Source: Gudongella sp046224405 (GTDB lineage Bacteria; Bacillota; Clostridia; Tissierellales; Tissierellaceae). Taken from it: a stretch of DNA of 15,998 nt. The DNA lies in the NCBI RefSeq assembly GCF_046224405.1, contig NZ_JBJXRK010000038.1, positions 1 through 15,998 of the forward strand. Direction: 5' to 3'. The translations under genes and the position numbers were made by a program. Below, one piece after another: positions 6,952 through 14,355 of this stretch. Numbering within the stretch: position 1 is the stretch's first letter; every line of letters starts with the position of its first letter. The notes below the pieces were generated by a model. It made no database searches and had not been told where the DNA came from. It saw nothing but the letters and a program-made list of their open reading frames with translations.

Positions 6952-9021
6952 CTAATTATTCTCTTTTTCAGCTTTTGCCTCAGCAATGATTTTTTCAGCT
7001 ATCATCTGAGGAACCTCTTCATATCTGACAAATTCCATTGTAAAGCTTCCCCTTGCCTGGGTCATTGCCCTTAAATCGATTGCATATTCAAACATCTCTG
7101 CATGTGGGGCCTCCGCTATGATCTTCTGGCTTCCGTCAGCCTGCTGCTCCATACCGAGAATCCTACCTCTACGCTTGTTCATGTCTCCCATGACATCGCC
7201 CATGTAGTCCTCAGGTATCTTGACCTCTACCTTTACGATAGGCTCAAGAAGTATTGGCTTTGCCTCTTCCATACCCTTCTTGAAGGCTATGGACGCTGCT
7301 ATCTTAAATGCCATCTCGTTTGAGTCAACGTCATGATATGAACCATCAAACAGTGTAGCCTTGATGTTTACGACTGGATAGCCTGCAAGAACTCCATGCT
7401 CCAGGGATTCTCTTACCCCTTTTTCGACAGCTGGCCAGAAGTTTCTCGGAACTGACCCGCCAAAAATTTCCTCCTGGAATACAAATTCCTCTTCACAAGG
7501 CTCAAATCTCATATGGACATCTCCGTACTGACCTGCTCCACCTGACTGTTTCTTGTGCTTACCCTGTACGGTTGCAGTGCCTTTTATTGTCTCCCTGAAG
7601 GCGATCTTTGGACTCTTAAGAACCACATCAACTCCAAAATTAGTCTTCAGCTTGTCAACTATTACGGTAAGCTGCATGTTGCCCTGTCCACCAATAAGCA
7701 GCTGCTTCGTTTCTGTGTTTCTCTCTATAACAAATGTAGGGTCCTCATCTATCATCTTGTTTAGGGATGTACCGATCTTCTCCTCGTCACCCTTGTTCTT
7801 TGGCTCAACTGCCATGAACAGTGTTGGCTGGGGATATTTTATTGTCTCATAAAGTGTCTGATTGTTCTTGTCACAAAGGGTGTCACCGGTTTGGGTGTAG
7901 GCAAGCTTTGATGTTGCTCCAATGTCCCCTGCCATAATCTCTGAAATCTCCACCTGGTTCTTACCTCTAAGAATGAACAACCCACCTAGCTTCTCCGCCT
8001 TTTCCTTGGTTGAGTTATACACTTCAGTATCCTTTGTGAGCTTTCCTGAAACAACCTTGAACAAGGTAAGCTTTCCAACGAAGGGGTCAACAATGGTCTT
8101 GAAAACAACTGCTGAGAAGGGCTCGTTTACATCAACCTTTCTGATTATCTCCTCTCCATCCTTGGTTCCCTTTACGCTTCCAACATCTGCTGGAGACGGA
8201 ATGTATCTTTGGATAAGGTCAAGAAGGAAATCAACCCCCATTGCCTTTTCTGCACAGCCGACAACAAGTGGTACCAGGGTTCCGTTTGAAACGCTTCCCC
8301 TTATTCCCCTCGTTATCTCCTCCTGGGTGAACTCTTCACCCTCAAAGTACTTCTCCATAAGCGCCTCTTCGGAAAGTGCTATCCTTTCCATGAACAACTC
8401 TCTATATTCATCAACCTTTGACTTTTGGGCATCGTTTAGAGGAACTTCCTTCCTGTTCTTTCCATCGTATTCATAAGCAACTTCATCTATAAGATTTGCA
8501 AAGCCATTGAAACCCTCTCCAGTTGTGTTGGGGTATGCAAAGGGAACTATCTTGTCCCCAAATTGGCCTATCAGATCCTCAAGCAACTTATCAAAGTTGA
8601 TATTTTCCTTGTCCATTTTATTTACGAATATGATTCGCGGTGTGTCGTACTTCTCAAGGTTCTTCCATGCCTTCTCTGTCCCTACCTCAATTCCCGAGGA
8701 AGCGTCCACAAGAAGCACTGAACCTTCACTTGCTCTTTTAGCTCCATACATTTCACCGATAAAATCGAAATATCCTGGTGTATCCAGTATATTGAATTTG
8801 GTATTATTCCATTCTACCGGGATAACTGCTGTTCCGATTGAGACGTGTCTGGCAATCTCCTGCTTGTCAAAATCTGACATTGTGTTCCCGTCTGTAACCT
8901 TTCCCTGTCTTGTAGTCACACCTGTTGCAAATAGCATTGCTTCTGTTAAAGTGGTCTTACCATTACTGCTGTGCCCGAGTAGGGCTACATTTCTGATCTT
9001 TTCCGTTGAATACGCTTTCAA
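6952..9021 (-). CDS. Elongation factor G-like translational GTPase paralogue
   Basis: A 689-residue protein with the full five-domain EF-G layout. GTPase motifs: G1 GHSSNGKTT (16-24), G3 DTPGY (80-84), G4 NKMD (134-137). G1 differs from the AHVDAGKTT/GHIDAGKTT of true EF-G, and the switch I motif ERGITI is replaced by ARHVSI (57-62), as in EF-G-like (EF-G2 type) paralogues. Domain IV keeps GSYHDVDSNEMAF (560-572) including H563, the tip histidine of translocating EF-G. Known members of the EF-G-like group are poorly understood; some bind the ribosome without supporting translocation, so this is probably not the housekeeping fusA. It is also not beside rpsL/rpsG/tuf, where fusA normally sits. 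The start is TTG at 9021, with AGGGGG 8 bases upstream; a nearby ATG is out of frame. It is monocistronic, with a good promoter and a hairpin at its end. Confidence 0.9.
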   Translation of the reverse strand: MKAYSTEKIRNVALLGHSSNGKTTLTEAMLFATGVTTRQGKVTDGNTMSDFDKQEIARHVSIGTAVIPVEWNNTKFNILDTPGYFDFIGEMYGAKRASEGSVLLVDASSGIEVGTEKAWKNLEKYDTPRIIFVNKMDKENINFDKLLEDLIGQFGDKIVPFAYPNTTGEGFNGFANLIDEVAYEYDGKNRKEVPLNDAQKSKVDEYRELFMERIALSEEALMEKYFEGEEFTQEEITRGIRGSVSNGTLVPLVVGCAEKAMGVDFLLDLIQRYIPSPADVGSVKGTKDGEEIIRKVDVNEPFSAVVFKTIVDPFVGKLTLFKVVSGKLTKDTEVYNSTKEKAEKLGGLFILRGKNQVEISEIMAGDIGATSKLAYTQTGDTLCDKNNQTLYETIKYPQPTLFMAVEPKNKGDEEKIGTSLNKMIDEDPTFVIERNTETKQLLIGGQGNMQLTVIVDKLKTNFGVDVVLKSPKIAFRETIKGTATVQGKHKKQSGGAGQYGDVHMRFEPCEEEFVFQEEIFGGSVPRNFWPAVEKGVRESLEHGVLAGYPVVNIKATLFDGSYHDVDSNEMAFKIAASIAFKKGMEEAKPILLEPIVKVEVKIPEDYMGDVMGDMNKRRGRILGMEQQADGSQKIIAEAPHAEMFEYAIDLRAMTQARGSFTMEFVRYEEVPQMIAEKIIAEAKAEKENN

Positions 9022-9111
9022 GATACATTCCCCCTAACTAGAATTTTAAAAGATATGATAACCTTTTCAATTACTGCAATTTTCAAACAAGTTTAAATTC
9101 TACACCTATTC

Positions 9112-9140
9112 ATTATAACATGAATCTTTTGTTTAATCAA
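9112..9140 (-). promoter_or_regulatory. Sigma-A promoter of the EF-G-like gene
   Basis: TTGATT (9140-9135), 17 bases, TATAAT (9117-9112), with TGT before the -10 (extended -10). Transcription would begin near 9105, giving a leader of about 84 bases in which I see no riboswitch or strong hairpin. Confidence 0.82.
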
Positions 9141-9154
9141 AATATATTTGAGGT

Positions 9155-9181
9155 CAAAAAAGCACCCCAAAGGGGCGCTTT
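9155..9181 (-). terminator. Rho-independent terminator of the alkA-dsrE-like operon
   Basis: Minus-strand stem AAAGCGCCCC with GGGGTGCTTT (one G-U pair), a 3-base loop, followed by a run of Us (9156-9161 on the template). It begins 17 bases after the DsrE-like stop and ends just before the -35 of the EF-G-like gene. Confidence 0.9.
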
Positions 9182-9197
9182 ATGGCGTTTTCTCGGT

Positions 9198-9536
9198 TTA
9201 TAGGGTAATGATTTCGTACCCATCCTTTATGTAGTCCTCCATGGCCGGATGACCTTCAAGATTTCCTTTTATTGGTATCCCTACAGTCTCGTTGAACTCC
9301 AGAACTCCCAGCTTTGCAGAGCACGCCTTGCAGATGCAGTCAAACAAACCCATTTCCTTTGCCTTGAGGTATGGCTTGTTCTCACCCTTTTCAAGCTTGT
9401 CTATCAGGGTGACTGCCTCGCCCTCCATTATGATCTTTACAGGATATCCCTTCTTGTGCAGGTCCATGGCATTGAGTACCAGGTGCATAAAGCACATCTC
9501 ATCTCCTCTGAATGCGAAAAATGCAATCTTTCTCAT
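9198..9536 (-). CDS. DsrE/DsrF-like small cysteine protein
   Basis: A 112-residue cytoplasmic protein with the DsrE-like fold pattern: an N-terminal strand RKIAFFAFRGD, a helix with LNAMDLHKKGYPVKIIMEGEA (in 21-41), and a cysteine cluster CICKACSAKLG (C67, C69, C72), plus C15. DsrE-like proteins are linked to sulfur relay or persulfide chemistry, but this subgroup is not assigned a substrate. The ATG at 9536 is chosen because AAGGAGG lies 7 bases upstream; the longer reading frame from TTG at 9554 would begin inside that ribosome binding site. The gene follows the glycosylase gene by 21 bases and ends at a strong terminator, so the two form an operon. A link between base repair and sulfur chemistry is not evident. 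Confidence 0.82.
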   Translation of the reverse strand: MRKIAFFAFRGDEMCFMHLVLNAMDLHKKGYPVKIIMEGEAVTLIDKLEKGENKPYLKAKEMGLFDCICKACSAKLGVLEFNETVGIPIKGNLEGHPAMEDYIKDGYEIITL

Positions 9537-9557
9537 GTTATTTCCTCCTTTCAAACA

Positions 9558-10163
9558 TCACTGATTTGAAGCTTCCTCCCAAAGATAAAGTGATGCAACG
9601 GTTCCGTATGGGGTGAACAGCTCCCTGAAATGGGGATGCAGGTCTTTTTTGATCTCCTCCAAGCCGTAAGCCCTCTGAAGTCCCCGCCTGATTCCCAAAT
9701 CATCGAAGCTTAGGACATCCTTCCTCCCAAAGGAGAAGATTAGCATCATCTCCGCAGTCCACCTTCCAACACCCTTCAAGCCAACCAGGCTTTTTATTAT
9801 TTCCTCATCTGGAAGTTCCTTGAGCGCTTCAAAGTCAACAGCTCCGTTCAGAACAGCTTCAACTATACCCTTGATATACCCTGCCTTCCTAAAGGATACT
9901 CCGCATTCCTGAATCTCCTCCAGGCTTAGTCCACCTATGCTGTTCACAGATAGCTCACCAGCCCGTTGGACCAGTCTCCCTTCCACAGTCTCAGCAGCTT
10001 TTGTGGAGATCTGTTGACTTATTATGCTTCCAACAAGGGCTGAAAAGGGGTCGGAATTGACCTCCCTTTCTATATGCCCGTGCTTTTCAATCAAGCTCTT
10101 CATAACCCTATCTCTAGCTGCCAAATATTCCTTTTCCTGTTTTCCGTACTTGAAATATTCCAT
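9558..10163 (-). CDS. DNA-3-methyladenine glycosylase II (AlkA-type, HhH-GPD)
   Basis: Removes alkylated or otherwise damaged purines from DNA as the first step of base excision repair. The 201 residues form the helix-hairpin-helix glycosylase domain: DPFSALVGSIISQQISTKAA near 38-57, the hairpin LVGLKGVGRWTAEMML (126-141), and the catalytic aspartate D155 in LSFDDLGIRRGL. No four-cysteine iron-sulfur loop follows, so it is not of the Nth/MutY type. The N-terminal domain found in E. coli AlkA is missing, as in the short AlkA/MAG forms of many bacteria. The ATG at 10163 has AAGGAG 8 bases upstream. It is the first gene of the pair with the DsrE-like gene and diverges from ygbA across about 80 bases. 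I see no clear promoter for it there. Confidence 0.93.
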   Translation of the reverse strand: MEYFKYGKQEKEYLAARDRVMKSLIEKHGHIEREVNSDPFSALVGSIISQQISTKAAETVEGRLVQRAGELSVNSIGGLSLEEIQECGVSFRKAGYIKGIVEAVLNGAVDFEALKELPDEEIIKSLVGLKGVGRWTAEMMLIFSFGRKDVLSFDDLGIRRGLQRAYGLEEIKKDLHPHFRELFTPYGTVASLYLWEEASNQ

Positions 10164-10180
10164 CCCCTACTCCTTCTATA

Positions 10181-10209
10181 TTCAATTTAGGCTGCCAAAA
10201 TGCTATAAT
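10181..10209 (+). promoter_or_regulatory. Probable promoter of ygbA
   Basis: TATAAT (10204-10209) preceded by TGC, an extended -10. The -35 position, 17 bases upstream, is a weak TTCAAT (10181-10186). A weak -35 with a strong extended -10 often means an activator or tight basal control; no recognisable NsrR- or HcpR-type palindrome is visible. Confidence 0.65.
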
Positions 10210-10243
10210 AACCATATATCCACAATCCAAGGAGGCTTTCACC

Positions 10244-10564
10244 ATGGAAAAATTCACTGCTGGCAAGAAAATCACAAGAGAAAAGGAAATAGTAGCCCTT
10301 ATGATTGACCTCTACTATAAAGGCAGCCAAAACTCCCTGTCAAAGGAAGAATACCTTGACCTTAAGGACTACTGCCTAAAAAAGCTTGATTCCTGCGTCT
10401 TTGGTGAAGACAAGAGCTTCTGTTCCTCCTGTAATATCCACTGCTATGATAAGGATTACAGGGAAAAAATCCGTTCCGTCATGAGATACTCAGCACCCAG
10501 GATGCTCTTTTATCATCCAATAATCATGCTAAGTCACATGAAGACCTCCCTAAAAAGATCCTAG
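10244..10564 (+). CDS. ygbA: YgbA family protein (nitrous oxide-stimulated promoter family)
   Basis: A 106-residue cytoplasmic protein of the YgbA_NO family. Signature: cysteines C44, C51, C60, C63 and C67 within DSCVFGEDKSFCSSC (49-63) and IHCYDK (65-70), then REKIRSVMRYSAPRML (73-88) and the HP near 91. In enteric bacteria the homologue is induced by nitric oxide under NsrR and matters for recovery from nitrosative stress; the chemistry is unknown. The cysteine spacing could bind a metal or iron-sulfur cluster, which is inference. The ATG at 10244 has AAGGAGG 8 bases upstream. It is one of only two plus-strand genes and diverges from the glycosylase gene. Its TAG stop overlaps the stop of the converging AI-2E family gene within one CTAG, with no terminator between. 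Confidence 0.9.
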   Translation: MEKFTAGKKITREKEIVALMIDLYYKGSQNSLSKEEYLDLKDYCLKKLDSCVFGEDKSFCSSCNIHCYDKDYREKIRSVMRYSAPRMLFYHPIIMLSHMKTSLKRS

Positions 10565-11724
10565 AAGTATTCTCTGGTCTCTATTGGAAGACCCTTCTTT
10601 GCCAACCGTCTTTCCACATTGTCCTTTATTATGGAGTAGACAAACACGAAAAGGGGTACTCCAATGATCAGTCCTATGAAGCCCAATAGCTTTCCTGCCA
10701 CAAGAAGTGAGAACAATATCCAAAATGCTGATATCCCAAGGGAATCACCAAGGATCTTTGGCCCCAGGATATTGCCATCAAACTGCTGAAGCAATATGAC
10801 AATCACTATAAACCAAAGTGCCTGAATAGGTGAAACAATTGCTATAATGAAAACTCCCGGAACCGCTCCGATAAATGGCCCAAAGAATGGGATAATGTTT
10901 GTAACCCCAATGATAAAGGAGACAAGAATTGGAAATGGCATTTGGAATATCATAAGGATAATGTAGGTCAAAATCCCTATGATAAAGGAATCCAGGATTT
11001 TCCCGCTCAGAAACCTTCCAAAAATTGTATCGGCCCTTCTTGCAAGCTCCAAGGTCCTGTTCGCCCTGGGTCCATGGAAAATGGAGTAGGTCACCTTTCT
11101 TCCAAGAGCCCTGAACCTGTCCTTGTCAAAGAGCAGATAAACGGAAACTATTATACCTATTGCTATGTTCCAGATGCTTGCAAGGACCAGGCCTACGATA
11201 CTTCCTATAACCGGAATAAGACCTGTCACAAATCCCAAAGTGTTGTCAAGCACTCCATTCCACCAGTCAACAATATACTGGAGATAATCCTCCCTGATAT
11301 GGAGACCCTCAATCTGTTCTATCACCCACATTGAAATGCTGTCGAAGTTATCTGTGACCAGGGTCACAAGCCTTGCAACAGATGCAATAAGCTGGGGTAT
11401 TACAATTATTGCAAAAAGGTATCCAATTGTACCCACTATGGCGTAGGTAAATATTATTCCAATGGCCCTTTTAAGCCTTGGCATATTGACTTTTTTCATC
11501 AATGGATTTGTAATCACCTTTTCAATTATCTCAAGGATGAAATTGAAGAGGTAGGCCATCACTGCACCTATTATTATCGGCTGCAAGGACCCAAGAAACG
11601 TCGACACCTTTTCACTAAATACTGCAATATCAGAGGCGATCAGATAGAAGACTATGCTTAGGCAAATAACAACCAGGGAATATGCAGCTATTGTAAGGTA
11701 TCTAACATTCCATTCAATCTTCAT
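10561..11724 (-). CDS. AI-2E family transporter (PerM/TqsA type membrane protein)
   Basis: A 387-residue polytopic membrane protein. Hydrophobic segments lie near 9-30, 43-67, 88-110, 165-197, 243-262, 265-282, 286-318 and 333-363, a pattern typical of the family. Conserved motifs include TNIIPFFGPFIGAVPG (275-290) and QQFDGNILGPKILGDSLGIS (313-332). Members have been tied to autoinducer-2 export, sodium/proton antiport or other efflux; the family name does not establish the substrate. The ATG at 11724 overlaps the preceding TGA stop as ATGA, so translation is coupled to the PLP-enzyme gene; GAGG lies 6 bases upstream. It is the last gene of the six-gene operon. Its TAG shares CTAG with the ygbA stop, and no terminator is visible after it. 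Confidence 0.9.
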   Translation of the reverse strand: MKIEWNVRYLTIAAYSLVVICLSIVFYLIASDIAVFSEKVSTFLGSLQPIIIGAVMAYLFNFILEIIEKVITNPLMKKVNMPRLKRAIGIIFTYAIVGTIGYLFAIIVIPQLIASVARLVTLVTDNFDSISMWVIEQIEGLHIREDYLQYIVDWWNGVLDNTLGFVTGLIPVIGSIVGLVLASIWNIAIGIIVSVYLLFDKDRFRALGRKVTYSIFHGPRANRTLELARRADTIFGRFLSGKILDSFIIGILTYIILMIFQMPFPILVSFIIGVTNIIPFFGPFIGAVPGVFIIAIVSPIQALWFIVIVILLQQFDGNILGPKILGDSLGISAFWILFSLLVAGKLLGFIGLIIGVPLFVFVYSIIKDNVERRLAKKGLPIETREYF

Positions 11725-12701
11725 ATTCTGCCTCTCACCTCCCGTGTCCAGCCAAAGATTCCCCCTGTATGTATAAACAGGATGTTTCCATACTTATCCA
11801 GATTTCCCGCTTTGATCTCCTGAACCAATCCATACATTGCTTTTCCAGTGTATACCGGATCCAGGACCAGGCCTTCAAGTCTCGCAAGCCATTTGATGAA
11901 CTGAAGCTCCTCATCCCTGCTGAGGGCATAACCAAGACCAGGGTAACCATCAATGATATTGATATCTTCTTTCTCTATCTCAAATGGAATTTCCATGTAC
12001 CCTTTCATTTCCTTCAGCAGCTCCACGACCCTTTCCCTGAAGTACTCTGCAGTAGAGGAGATATTGATTCCAAGTACGTCCCTCATCCCTCCATCCATCC
12101 TGTTTCCGGCATAGAGGCCTGCAAAGGTTCCACCTGAGCCTACAGTTGCAACAATTGCATCAAACTTAAAGCCCAGCTCCTTTTCCTGTGCTGCAATTTC
12201 ATTGTAGGCATTAAGGTAGCCAAATGAACCAATCCCATTTGATGCACCAATTGGAAGAATATAGCCTTTTTTACCATCCAGATCAATTTGAGCCTTCAAC
12301 CCCTCCATAATCTCATCTAGGGAATTTTCAAATTCCTCTGGGGTGACAAACACAACCTGGGCACCCATAAGGGTTTCAAGGAAAAGATTTCCCTCACGAT
12401 CCTCCTTATCCTCACCTCTGAGCACAAGGGTGCAGCCCATTCCAAGCTTGGCAGCAACGGCTGCCGTTGCCCTGGCATGATTTGACTGTATTCCCCCGCA
12501 GGTGATGAGATGATTGCAGCCACGGTCAAGAGCCTCCTTAGCTGCGAATTCAAGCTTTCTCACCTTGTTTCCAGATACCTCCATCCCGGTCTGGTCATCT
12601 CTTTTTATCCAGATGTTCTTGCCCAGCTCCTGGCTAAGTCTTTCAAGCTTTTCAATTTTTGTCGGCAGATTTGCCAATCTTATTCTTTCAGGCATTTTCA
12701 T
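11721..12701 (-). CDS. PLP-dependent D-cysteine desulfhydrase / ACC deaminase family enzyme
   Basis: A fold-type II PLP enzyme of 326 residues. K46 in VSGNKVRKLEF (42-52) is the expected Schiff-base lysine. TCGGIQSNHARATAAVAAKL (67-86) is the family motif that contacts the carboxylate and the cofactor, and VGSGGTFAGLYAG near 187-199 is the phosphate-binding glycine loop. HTGGIFGW near the C-terminus matches the family HTGG. Members split D-cysteine to pyruvate, sulfide and ammonia, or deaminate 1-aminocyclopropane-1-carboxylate; sequence alone does not decide, and D-cysteine desulfhydrase is the more common role in anaerobes. The ATG at 12701 has AGGGGG 8 bases upstream. It starts 20 bases after lepB and overlaps the AI-2E gene by ATGA. 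Confidence 0.88.
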   Translation of the reverse strand: MKMPERIRLANLPTKIEKLERLSQELGKNIWIKRDDQTGMEVSGNKVRKLEFAAKEALDRGCNHLITCGGIQSNHARATAAVAAKLGMGCTLVLRGEDKEDREGNLFLETLMGAQVVFVTPEEFENSLDEIMEGLKAQIDLDGKKGYILPIGASNGIGSFGYLNAYNEIAAQEKELGFKFDAIVATVGSGGTFAGLYAGNRMDGGMRDVLGINISSTAEYFRERVVELLKEMKGYMEIPFEIEKEDINIIDGYPGLGYALSRDEELQFIKWLARLEGLVLDPVYTGKAMYGLVQEIKAGNLDKYGNILFIHTGGIFGWTREVRGRI

Positions 12702-12721
12702 AACGATACCCCCTGGATTTT

Positions 12722-13330
12722 TTAGTCTATTGATCCAAATTTGCTGAATGGAAATATTCTAAAGGCAACCTTGCCCTTAACCTGCTCAGTGTCAACAAAG
12801 CCAATAACACGGCTATCAAGACTGTTCTCCCTGTTGTCCCCAAGGACAAACAGCTTCCCTTCCGGTACGCTCCAGCCAGTCTCCCCACTGGAATAGGTCA
12901 TCTTGTCAATGTATGGCTCATTGAGCCTTTCACCGTTTACAAATACCTCTCCATCTATGAGTTCCACCTGGTCTCCTCCTACAGCAATCACTCTCTTTAT
13001 AAGGAGATTCTTTTCTGCAGCTCCAGTTAGCCTGAACCTTAGGCTGTTTCTGATGTCACTTATCTCGTTTATCATGTTCCTAATCAGGCCCTTCTCTATG
13101 GGATTCTTGTCAAATATGATCACATCTCCCCTTTCAGGGTCTGTGAAGAAGTACCCCACCCTATTTACTACAAGCCTGTCACCCTGGATGAAGGTTGGCT
13201 CCATTGACTGCTCCATAACCATTGTCATGGAAACTATGTTGGATATTATAAAGAGTGCAACCAGCAGCGCCACCACAAGGGATGATATCCAGCTGAAAAT
13301 CTCACCCATGATACTTTTTCCATTACCCAT
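12722..13330 (-). CDS. lepB: Signal peptidase I (type I leader peptidase)
   Basis: Cleaves signal peptides from exported proteins at the outer face of the membrane. One N-terminal membrane helix (about 14-36) is followed by the catalytic serine S42 in MEQSMEPTF, the catalytic lysine K112 in LLIKRVIAVGGD, and the family box GDNRENSLDSR (164-174). The 202 residues are slightly more than in Bacillus SipS, because about 25-30 extra residues (about 80-108) lie between the strand ending GDVIIFDKN and the lysine. The ATG at 13330 has AAGGGA about 12 bases upstream; a second in-frame ATG at residue 8 has a poorer site. Its neighbours are a DUF2500 membrane protein 18 bases upstream and the PLP enzyme 20 bases downstream. 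The transglutaminase-like protein elsewhere in this window is the kind of substrate it would process. Confidence 0.95.
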   Translation of the reverse strand: MGNGKSIMGEIFSWISSLVVALLVALFIISNIVSMTMVMEQSMEPTFIQGDRLVVNRVGYFFTDPERGDVIIFDKNPIEKGLIRNMINEISDIRNSLRFRLTGAAEKNLLIKRVIAVGGDQVELIDGEVFVNGERLNEPYIDKMTYSSGETGWSVPEGKLFVLGDNRENSLDSRVIGFVDTEQVKGKVAFRIFPFSKFGSID

Positions 13331-13348
13331 ATATTTCAGTCCCTTCAG

Positions 13349-13717
13349 TTATAAGTCAGTAAATCTATCAAAGCTGTGGAATCTGGTTCCTTGAAAAACC
13401 AACACTCCCGCATCACCTTCAACCATCATTCCATATTCCTTTCCCTTTACCTGAAGCTCCAGTCTGTCCCCGCTGGCAAACTGAAAGGTAACAAAGTAGC
13501 TGGTATGTCCTGTCCCCATGTGATGATTGTTATGGGTGTTTGCAGACCTTCTGAAATTCTCTCTTTTTGATACAACTGTAGCGTTTACATTAAGAATCGG
13601 TTGATTATTGTTCTTCTTCCAACCAAGCAGCCCTTTAATCACCGTAACTGCAATAACAGCAAAAATCAGCAAAAAGAATATAGGAAAAAGCATAAACATT
13701 AAATTAAACCCACTCAT
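13349..13717 (-). CDS. DUF2500 domain membrane protein
   Basis: A 122-residue protein of unknown function with one N-terminal membrane helix (about 8-29) followed by a small beta-rich domain. DUF2500 features: WKKNNNQPILNVNATVVSKR (33-52), YFVTFQFASGDRLELQV (about 74-90) and YGMMVEGDAGVLVFQGTRF (94-112). A histidine/asparagine-rich loop (about 60-71, NTHNNHHMGTGH) is unusual and could bind a metal. The ATG at 13717 has GGAGG 7 bases upstream. It lies between the phosphatase (17-base gap) and lepB (18-base gap), so it is co-transcribed. Confidence 0.85.
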   Translation of the reverse strand: MSGFNLMFMLFPIFFLLIFAVIAVTVIKGLLGWKKNNNQPILNVNATVVSKRENFRRSANTHNNHHMGTGHTSYFVTFQFASGDRLELQVKGKEYGMMVEGDAGVLVFQGTRFHSFDRFTDL

Positions 13718-13734
13718 CTAATAACCTCCATCGA

Positions 13735-14340
13735 TCACTTGTGAAAATGAGATGTATCCCCTTCCAGCTCAAGAGCCCATAATTCTCCACTTTTCCTGAA
13801 TACACTCAAGGAAGTTCCAGGAAAAACATCAATCTCGGAAATAGTGCCCCTGGGCAAGCCCTTAAGGATGGTCACCAAGGCCTTTATTGTGACACCGTGA
13901 GCCACAATCAACACATTCTCCCCACCGGATTCCACAATAACCTTAAGACCCCTTTCAACCCTGTCAAAGAGCTCCTCAATGGTCTCTCCTCCGCAGGATT
14001 TGTACTTCATTGGATTTGTCATGTAGTTGTTGAACTCCTCAAAGTATTTCTTCTTGATGTCAACAAGTCTCTGACCCTCCCAAAGACCGAATCCGATTTC
14101 CCTTAATTCCATGATCTGCCTGATTTCAACATCCTTGCCGTCCTTGATAATTTCAGCGGTCTTTACCGCCCTGTACTGGTCGCTTGAGTATATGATGTCA
14201 AAATCAATATCCCTTATTGCATCCCTCAATCGCTCAGCTCTCTCCAGCCCCTTGGGTGTAAGCGGGGAATTCATCCAGCCCTGTAGTCGCCCTTCAGTGT
14301 TCCACTGGGTCTGTCCATGTCTTGTTATATATAATCTCAA
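13735..14340 (-). CDS. Histidine phosphatase family protein (phosphoglycerate mutase-like)
   Basis: A 201-residue cytoplasmic enzyme of the histidine phosphatase superfamily. The phospho-accepting H8 is in RHGQT (7-11), R57 in SSDQYRAVKTAEII (52-65), E81 in ELREIGFGLWEG (78-89) and the second catalytic H148 in VAHGV. The size and motifs fit the GpmB/CobC/PhoE cofactor-independent phosphatase group rather than the true 2,3-bisphosphoglycerate-dependent mutase, which is larger; the substrate is not readable. No cobalamin genes are near, so alpha-ribazole phosphatase is not supported by context. The start is TTG at 14340, with GGGAGG 7 bases upstream and the conserved MRLYITRHG beginning right there. 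It follows the GNAT gene by 15 bases. Confidence 0.9.
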   Translation of the reverse strand: MRLYITRHGQTQWNTEGRLQGWMNSPLTPKGLERAERLRDAIRDIDFDIIYSSDQYRAVKTAEIIKDGKDVEIRQIMELREIGFGLWEGQRLVDIKKKYFEEFNNYMTNPMKYKSCGGETIEELFDRVERGLKVIVESGGENVLIVAHGVTIKALVTILKGLPRGTISEIDVFPGTSLSVFRKSGELWALELEGDTSHFHK

Positions 14341-14355
14341 CTCTCTTCCTCCCTG

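Noticed and set aside
7922..9037. Plus-strand open frames opposite the EF-G-like gene
   Set aside because: Shadow frames of a strongly conserved gene; compositionally biased, with no plausible start region.
9537..9554. Upstream TTG start for the DsrE-like gene
   Set aside because: The added codons encode the AAGGAGG ribosome binding site itself; ATG at 9536 is well placed.
10942..11334. Plus-strand 130-codon frame opposite the AI-2E family gene
   Set aside because: Its translation shows no family pattern, and the minus-strand frame is a clear membrane protein.
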